From Bacteroidales bacterium (GTDB taxonomy: Bacteria; Bacteroidota; Bacteroidia; Bacteroidales; F082), in contig JAEEON010000075.1 in assembly GCA_016284305.1 (NCBI GenBank), positions 82,349 to 146,348 on the forward strand: 64,000 nucleotides of DNA. Reading direction: 5' to 3'. Shown here piece by piece: positions 58,678-64,000 of the stretch; within the stretch, counting starts at the first letter, position 1, and each line of letters opens with the position of its first letter. The position numbers were made by a program, and so were the translations under genes. Below the pieces are notes generated by a model, which did no database searches, was not told the DNA's origin, and worked only from the letters and a program-made list of their open reading frames with translations.

Positions 58678-59705
58678 TTAAAGAGATCCAGTTCGCCGGT
58701 TTTGGAGAAGCGGACTTTTCCTAAATGTTTGTAAGCCAAATCGGTGCACTCACGGCCACGGGGGGTGCGCATGAGGTATCCTTCTTGGATCAGGAAGGGT
58801 TCATAAACCTCTTCGATGGTGCCAGCGTCCTCGCCCACGGCGGTAGCGATGGTGTTGACTCCTACCGGTCCTCCCTTGAACTTTTCGATGATGGTGTTAA
58901 GGATCTTGTTATCCATGTCGTCGAGTCCATGTTCATCGACATTGAGGGCTGAGAGGCCGACTCGGGCAATATCGACATTGATTCGGCCGTCGCCTTGTAT
59001 TTGGGCGAAGTCGCGCACTCGCCTGAGCAAGAGGTTGGCGATACGCGGAGTGCCTCGGCTACGGCGAGCAATCTCGAAGGCTGCATTGTCGTCGATAGGC
59101 ACCCTCAGGATTCCCGCTGAGCGTTTCACGATGCCTGAGAGGGTTTTGGCATCGTAATATTCAAGGCGGAGATTGATTCCAAAACGCGAACGCAAGGGTG
59201 CTGTAAGCAGTCCCGACCGGGTGGTGGCACCGATGAGGGTGAAGGGGTTCAGGGCTATTTGGATGCTACGGGCATTGGGGCCCGACTCGATCATGATATC
59301 GATACGGTAGTCTTCCATGGCCGAATACAAGTATTCTTCGACCACGGGACTGAGTCTGTGGATCTCGTCGATGAAAAGGACGTCGTTGGGTTCGAGGCTG
59401 GTGAGCAGTCCAGCGAGGTTGCCAGGTTTGTCGAGCACAGGGCCAGAGGTCATCTTCATGTTCACGCCCAGCTCGTTGGCAATGATATGCGAGAGTGTGG
59501 TCTTTCCCAGACCCGGAGGTCCATGCAGCAAGGTGTGGTCCAAGGCCTCGCCCCGTTGGGCGGCTGCCTTGACGAAAACCCGGAGGTTGTCAACCACCTT
59601 TTTTTGACCAGCGAAGCTGCTGAACGCATCGGGACGCAACACGTTCTCAAGGTCTTTCTCAGCCTTGGAGAGGTGTGAACCGGTAGCATCGAGATTCGTA
59701 TTCAT
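58674..59705 (-). CDS. ruvB: Holliday junction branch migration DNA helicase RuvB
   Basis: [71 protein letters not shown]. Confidence 0.98.
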   Translation of the reverse strand: MNTNLDATGSHLSKAEKDLENVLRPDAFSSFAGQKKVVDNLRVFVKAAAQRGEALDHTLLHGPPGLGKTTLSHIIANELGVNMKMTSGPVLDKPGNLAGLLTSLEPNDVLFIDEIHRLSPVVEEYLYSAMEDYRIDIMIESGPNARSIQIALNPFTLIGATTRSGLLTAPLRSRFGINLRLEYYDAKTLSGIVKRSAGILRVPIDDNAAFEIARRSRGTPRIANLLLRRVRDFAQIQGDGRINVDIARVGLSALNVDEHGLDDMDNKILNTIIEKFKGGPVGVNTIATAVGEDAGTIEEVYEPFLIQEGYLMRTPRGRECTDLAYKHLGKVRFSKTGELDLFN

Positions 59706-59725
59706 CGGTTTTTACAAATAGGCTA

Positions 59726-59733
59726 CAAAAATA
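59726..59733 (-). promoter_or_regulatory. -7 element TATTTTTG (ruvB)
   Basis: TAnnTTTG 20 nt upstream of ruvB. Confidence 0.45.
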
Positions 59734-59779
59734 AAAAAAAGATTCGTAATTTAGCCGCCTGAAAACAGACTTGAGAAAA

Positions 59780-60256
59780 ATGAGAAGATTTTTGTTCCTC
59801 GTCCTGCTTGTCGCCTTGGCCACGAGCGGTTATTCGCAGAAGAAGAAAGGCTCGCTCCATGTAAATCAGGACAGCCGGGTAGAGCGACTCATGAAGAAGC
59901 AACGCGACGTGTATGCCGCCAACAACACGATGAGCGGTTACCGCGTGCAGATCTTCATGGAGATTGGCAACGAGGCGATTCGTCATGCTGAGGCAATGAA
60001 GAAGTCGTTCAGCGATGCCTTTCCGGAGCTTCCGATCTACCTCACCTACGACCAGCCTTATTATCGTTTGAGGGTGGGTGATTTCCGCAATCGCGTGGAG
60101 GCCGAGAAGTATCTCCGACTCATCAAGCCCAAGTTTTCGCTAGCCTTCGTCACCACCGACATCATCAATCCTCCCCAAAAGCTCTCGCCAGTTGATCTTG
60201 AAGAGCTGATGGATTCGGATGAAGAAGAGACCTGGGATGGTTACACTGAGGAATAA
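59780..60256 (+). CDS. SPOR domain-containing protein
   Basis: Signal peptide; GYRVQIFMEIGNEAIRHAEAMKKSFSDAFPELPIYLTYDQPYYRLRVGDFRNRVEAEKYLRLIK. Confidence 0.88.
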   Translation: MRRFLFLVLLVALATSGYSQKKKGSLHVNQDSRVERLMKKQRDVYAANNTMSGYRVQIFMEIGNEAIRHAEAMKKSFSDAFPELPIYLTYDQPYYRLRVGDFRNRVEAEKYLRLIKPKFSLAFVTTDIINPPQKLSPVDLEELMDSDEEETWDGYTEE

Positions 60257-60264
60257 CCGCAGTA

Positions 60265-61104
60265 TTATCGGATAAGATCAAGGATGAGGTTGGCCAGGCG
60301 GCTAGTACCCACACGGAACAAGTTGGGGTTGAGCCATTCGTCACCGAGGATGTTTTTCACCAGATAGTAATACGCAAGTGCATCGTCAGGGGTCTTCATG
60401 CCCCCAGCAGGTTTGAAGCCGACCTTCTTTCCTGTAGCCTGATAGTATTCTTTAATGGTGTCGATCATGATAATGGCGGCAAGTGGTGTAGCTGCCACGG
60501 GTACCTTGCCTGTAGAGGTCTTGATAAAGTCAGCGCCGGCGAGGATGGCGAGTTCGCTAGCCTTGCGGATGTTTTCCACGGTTTTCAGTTCACCTGTCTC
60601 GAGAATCACTTTGAGATGCGCTTTGTCGCCACAAGTCTCTTTGATGGTTTTGATTTCGTTAAAAACCTCGTCGTAGCGACCAGCGAGGAAGGTTCCGCGA
60701 GAGATGACCATATCGACCTCATCGGCGCCTTCGTTGACACAGTACTCCACCTCTTTGACTTTCAGGTTGAAGGGCATCTGTCCAGAAGGGAAACAGCAGG
60801 CCACGGTAGCCACGCGAATGCCGCTGCCGTTGAGCAGTTGTTTTGCCTGTCGGATAAAAGGGCTGTAGATGCAAACAGCCGGCACTGAGAGATGTGGTTC
60901 TTCTTTGGGAAATGCCAAAGCCTTGGCGCAGAAGCTGTCGATTTTGGCTTCATTGTCGAAAGCCTCCAAAGTGGTGAAGTCAATGCTCTGGAAGATGGTT
61001 TTCAGGGCTTCTTTCTCGTTGCCTTTTTGTTTCTCCTCATTTAGGATACGTGTGATGCGCTCATTGAGTGCTTCTTCGGTATAAGTGTATGGAATGAAAG
61101 TCAT
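60265..61104 (-). CDS. deoC: deoxyribose-phosphate aldolase
   Basis: VEYCVNEGADEVDMVISRGTFLAGRYDEVFNEI, LKVILETGEL, GADFIKTSTGKVPVAATPLA. Confidence 0.96.
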   Translation of the reverse strand: MTFIPYTYTEEALNERITRILNEEKQKGNEKEALKTIFQSIDFTTLEAFDNEAKIDSFCAKALAFPKEEPHLSVPAVCIYSPFIRQAKQLLNGSGIRVATVACCFPSGQMPFNLKVKEVEYCVNEGADEVDMVISRGTFLAGRYDEVFNEIKTIKETCGDKAHLKVILETGELKTVENIRKASELAILAGADFIKTSTGKVPVAATPLAAIIMIDTIKEYYQATGKKVGFKPAGGMKTPDDALAYYYLVKNILGDEWLNPNLFRVGTSRLANLILDLIR

Positions 61105-61127
61105 GGTGGTTTTGTTTGATTATGCTG

Positions 61128-61135
61128 CAAAAATA
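61128..61135 (-). promoter_or_regulatory. -7 element TATTTTTG (deoC)
   Basis: TAnnTTTG 23 nt upstream of deoC. Confidence 0.5.
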
Positions 61136-61168
61136 GTCAAAATATGTGGAAAGTATGAATAATAGCTG

Positions 61169-61176
61169 TATTTTTG
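61169..61176 (+). promoter_or_regulatory. -7 element TATTTTTG (acyltransferase)
   Basis: TAnnTTTG 11 nt upstream of ATG. Confidence 0.5.
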
Positions 61177-61187
61177 CTTTTCAATAA

Positions 61188-61871
61188 ATGATTGCCATGA
61201 CTTCCTTTGATTTTTGGAATATTGTCCGTTCTATCCCGAAGAGCATCCGTTTCAATTTCCATTACTTTCCTTTCAAGACGGCGCTGAAGATGCCCGTAGT
61301 GGTATCGCATCGCACCTATCTAAGGGAGTTGCATGGCAAGGTAACCATCCCTGAAGATGCCGAGACGGGGAGCATCCGCATTGGGTTTGGTGATGTTGGG
61401 CATTACGATCGGAAACGTTCATGGACGATATGGCAAGTAAGCGGAGAGGTTGATTTCAAGGGCCGAGCATCTATCGGCCACGGGTCGAAGATCTCGGTTC
61501 GGGGCAGGTTGGAATTAGGCGACAAATTCAACATCACCGCGGAGAGCACCATAGTATGTGCCAAGGAGATTCGCTTTGGCAACGACTGTTTGGTAAGTTG
61601 GGATGTGTTGGTGATGGACACCGATGAGCACCCGATCTATACAAAAGAGGGTGAGCGCATCAACGAAGATCGTCCTATTGTGGTAGGCGACCATGTTTGG
61701 ATTGGCTGCAAGTGCATGTTGTTGAAAGGAGCCGAGCTACCCGACCATACAATTCTCGCTGCCGGCACGGCTTTGCGGTCGGCTTTCCGAGGTGAGGAAC
61801 AGATTATTGGTGGCAATCCACCGTCGATCCTAAAACGGGACGTCAGTTGGGAGTCAGGGGTCAGGAGTTAG
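61188..61871 (+). CDS. left-handed beta-helix acyltransferase
   Basis: Hexapeptide repeats; DTDEHPIYTKEGERINEDRPIVVGDHVWIGCKCMLLKGAELPDHTILAAGTALRSAF. Confidence 0.88.
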   Translation: MIAMTSFDFWNIVRSIPKSIRFNFHYFPFKTALKMPVVVSHRTYLRELHGKVTIPEDAETGSIRIGFGDVGHYDRKRSWTIWQVSGEVDFKGRASIGHGSKISVRGRLELGDKFNITAESTIVCAKEIRFGNDCLVSWDVLVMDTDEHPIYTKEGERINEDRPIVVGDHVWIGCKCMLLKGAELPDHTILAAGTALRSAFRGEEQIIGGNPPSILKRDVSWESGVRS

Positions 61872-61880
61872 ATTTGCTTT

Positions 61881-62453
61881 TCACTTCAGTCCATCAATTA
61901 CTCCGCATAGGTTCTTGAAGATCTCAGGGATTTCCCCCACTCCATTCACTGGATGCAAGTTGCCTTTTTTCTCATAGAAAGCCAGCACCGGTTTAGTCTT
62001 AGCCTCATATTCCACGAAGCGATGCTTGATGGAATCGATGTTGTCGTCGGCGCGGCCGCTCACCTTACCACGTTCAAGCATACGTTGGATGAGCAATTCC
62101 TCTGGAACTTCGAGGCTCAGCACTCCAGTAAGGTTGATGTCGTATTTCCGCATCATCTCGTCGAGGATCTCGGCCTGACGCACTGTTCGCGGATAGCCAT
62201 CAAACAGGAATCCAGGTGAACTGAGGTTCTCTGTCAGTTTCTTTTCGATGATTGCGGCAACGATCTCATCGGAGACAAGACCGCCTTGGCTGATGATGCC
62301 TTTCACTTGGAGACCCAGTTCGGTCTCGGCGGCGATTTCCTCACGCAGGATCTCTCCCGTGGAGATATACGTCAGATGATATTGTTCGCGAAGGAACTGC
62401 GATTGGGTTCCTTTGCCGGCACCTGGAGGGCCAAATAGAATAAGGTTTAGCAT
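61881..62453 (-). CDS. adk: adenylate kinase
   Basis: MLNLILFGPPGAGKGTQSQFLREQYHLTYISTGEILREEI, FLFDGYPRTVRQAEIL. Confidence 0.97.
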   Translation of the reverse strand: MLNLILFGPPGAGKGTQSQFLREQYHLTYISTGEILREEIAAETELGLQVKGIISQGGLVSDEIVAAIIEKKLTENLSSPGFLFDGYPRTVRQAEILDEMMRKYDINLTGVLSLEVPEELLIQRMLERGKVSGRADDNIDSIKHRFVEYEAKTKPVLAFYEKKGNLHPVNGVGEIPEIFKNLCGVIDGLK

Positions 62454-62471
62454 GAGTTGAAAATTGAATGG

Positions 62472-63005
62472 TTAAATCACTTTATAGATATCGGGGAGGT
62501 TACGGCCTTGTTGGTTGTAGTCGAGGCCATAGCCTACGATGAACTCATTACTGATGTCCATGCCTTTATAGTTGATGGGATAGTTATATTGGAAGGATTC
62601 GGGTTTGAAGAAGAGGGTTGCGATACGGGCATCAACGGCACGAAGCTGGCGGAGTTTCTCGAGGGTGTATTTCATGGTATGACCAGTATCAACGATATCC
62701 TCCACCAGTACCACATGACGGCCTTCCAAAGAATGGTCGAGGCCAATAAGTTCACGCACCACGTTGGTCGTCTCGGTTCCCGAGTATGATGAAAGTTTCA
62801 CGAAAGAGATCTCGCAAGGGATGGTGAGTCGTTTAAAAAGCTCCGAGGCGAACATAAACGCTCCATTGAGCACCACGAGGAAGAGTGGGTTTTGGCCATT
62901 CAGGTCGTGGTTGATCTGATCTGCCACATGTTGAATGGCATTTTCGATTTTCTCTTGGGGGATATAGAGGCTGAACTCCTTGTCTAAGACTTTTACTGTT
63001 TTCAT
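62472..63005 (-). CDS. hpt: hypoxanthine phosphoribosyltransferase
   Basis: LFLVVLNGAFMFASELFKRL, HVVLVEDIVDTGHTMKYTLEKLR. Confidence 0.95.
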   Translation of the reverse strand: MKTVKVLDKEFSLYIPQEKIENAIQHVADQINHDLNGQNPLFLVVLNGAFMFASELFKRLTIPCEISFVKLSSYSGTETTNVVRELIGLDHSLEGRHVVLVEDIVDTGHTMKYTLEKLRQLRAVDARIATLFFKPESFQYNYPINYKGMDISNEFIVGYGLDYNQQGRNLPDIYKVI

Positions 63006-63067
63006 GTCATCATGATTTGGACACACAAAATTAGAAAAACTTTGGCTAGAGAAACAAAATAAATCAC

Positions 63068-63075
63068 TAATTTTG
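63068..63075 (+). promoter_or_regulatory. -7 element TAATTTTG (purE)
   Basis: TAnnTTTG upstream of the repeat and purE. Confidence 0.4.
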
Positions 63076-63102
63076 CCCCAGAGTCAGCCCGCTCACAGCG
63101 GC

Positions 63103-63142
63103 AACTGATTAACTGACCAACTGATTAACTGACCAACTGAAT
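63103..63142 (+). repeat. alternating 8-bp repeat (AACTGATT/AACTGACC; 16-bp period)
   Basis: aactgatt aactgacc aactgatt aactgacc aactgaat directly abutting purE ATG; nearly identical to 15043-15081. Confidence 0.97.
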
Positions 63143-63649
63143 ATGTTTCCACTCGTAAGTATTATCATGGGGAGCACCTCTGACCTCCCCGTTCTTGAGA
63201 AAGCCGCTCAGTTTTTCGATGAGATGGAGATTCCTTTTGAAATGAACGCTTTAAGTGCGCATCGGACGCCTCAGGAGGTGGAGGTTTTTGCGCGAGAGGC
63301 GAAAGGTCGTGGCGTGAAGGTGATCATTGCTGCTGCTGGCATGGCTGCCGCCTTGCCTGGGGTCATTGCGGCCAACACCACGCTGCCGGTCATCGGAGTC
63401 CCTATCAAAGGGATGCTTGACGGTTTGGACGCCCTTTTGTCCATCATCCAGATGCCCCCTGGAATACCCGTGGCCACCGTAGGTGTCAACGGAGCACTGA
63501 ACGCTGCTATCCTTGCCGCAGAGATGCTTGCCCTTGGCGATGAAGTCATTGCTGGTAAAGTCGCCGACTACAAGGAGAACCTGAAAAACAAGATCCGCAA
63601 GGCCAATGCAGAGCTGAAAGAGGTCCAGTACAAGTTCAAGACCAACTGA
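63143..63649 (+). CDS. purE: 5-(carboxyamino)imidazole ribonucleotide mutase
   Basis: SIIMGSTSDLPVLEKAAQFFDEMEIPFEMNALSAHRTPQ, AAAGMAAALPGVIAANTTLPVIGVPI. Confidence 0.97.
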   Translation: MFPLVSIIMGSTSDLPVLEKAAQFFDEMEIPFEMNALSAHRTPQEVEVFAREAKGRGVKVIIAAAGMAAALPGVIAANTTLPVIGVPIKGMLDGLDALLSIIQMPPGIPVATVGVNGALNAAILAAEMLALGDEVIAGKVADYKENLKNKIRKANAELKEVQYKFKTN

Positions 63650-63769
63650 AGATTGTAACCGTCATCATTTGGATACTGGGCGGCGCCATGCCGGCCAGGG
63701 CTTTCCCTTACGCCCGCAAATCAGCATAACATTCCGCCTGAAAAACTTGCATGGTCGCAAAAGAATGTG

Positions 63770-63777
63770 TACCTTTG
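63770..63777 (+). promoter_or_regulatory. -7 element TACCTTTG
   Basis: TAnnTTTG 23 nt upstream of the 63801 ATG. Confidence 0.5.
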
Positions 63778-63800
63778 CGAAATAAAATACCACGAACGCC

Positions 63801-64000
63801 ATGCAACAACGAAGATACCCCGTAGGAATACAGACCTTTGAGAGGCTGAGGAAAAAGCATTACGTCTATATCGACAAGACCGACTTGATTTGGGAGATGA
63901 CCCATGAGAGCCCATTCGTCTTCCTGAGCCGTCCCCGAAGGTTTGGCAAGTCGCTGCTCACCACCACGCTCGACTCCTACTTCAAAGGCCAGAAGGAACT
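63801..64000 (+). CDS. AAA-ATPase-like / PD-(D/E)XK nuclease family protein (truncated by window edge)
   Basis: MQQRRYPVGIQTFERLRKKHYVYIDKTDLIWEMTHESPFVFLSRPRRFGKSLLTTTLDSYFKGQKE, typical N-terminus of the AAA-ATPase_like/DUF1703 family. Confidence 0.9.
   Translation, partial: MQQRRYPVGIQTFERLRKKHYVYIDKTDLIWEMTHESPFVFLSRPRRFGKSLLTTTLDSYFKGQKE

Overview
64-kb chromosomal window from a Bacteroidota (Bacteroidales-like) genome. The evidence is TAnnTTTG promoter elements, T9SS C-terminal domains, TonB-dependent receptors, and DUF4271/DUF4296/DUF4249/DUF5103 genes. About 53 CDSs are supported, mostly housekeeping (pta, hemD, rnpA, yidD, cdd, ettA, recQ, kdsD, lptB, pssA, queA, PPi-type pfk, pdxA, priA, greA, aroF/CM, asnS, rpoN, ruvB, deoC, adk, hpt, purE). 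Interspersed are surface and secretion genes. I saw no tRNA, rRNA, CRISPR array or transposase. The observations I would follow up first are: (1) a three-gene minus-strand operon of a large TonB receptor, a 1514-aa surface protein with an atypical C-terminal sorting-like domain, and a PorV/PorQ-like protein; (2) a dispersed set of short-period sense-oriented intergenic repeats, three of which place stop codons in all three frames between genes and some of which encode the last residues of the upstream protein; (3) a promoter-hairpin-U-tract arrangement in the greA leader resembling the E. coli GraL attenuator; (4) a lipoprotein that looks like a Rieske-fold protein without its iron ligands; (5) bidirectional terminators that contain the stop codon of the opposing gene. 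All calls were made by eye; no database search was run.
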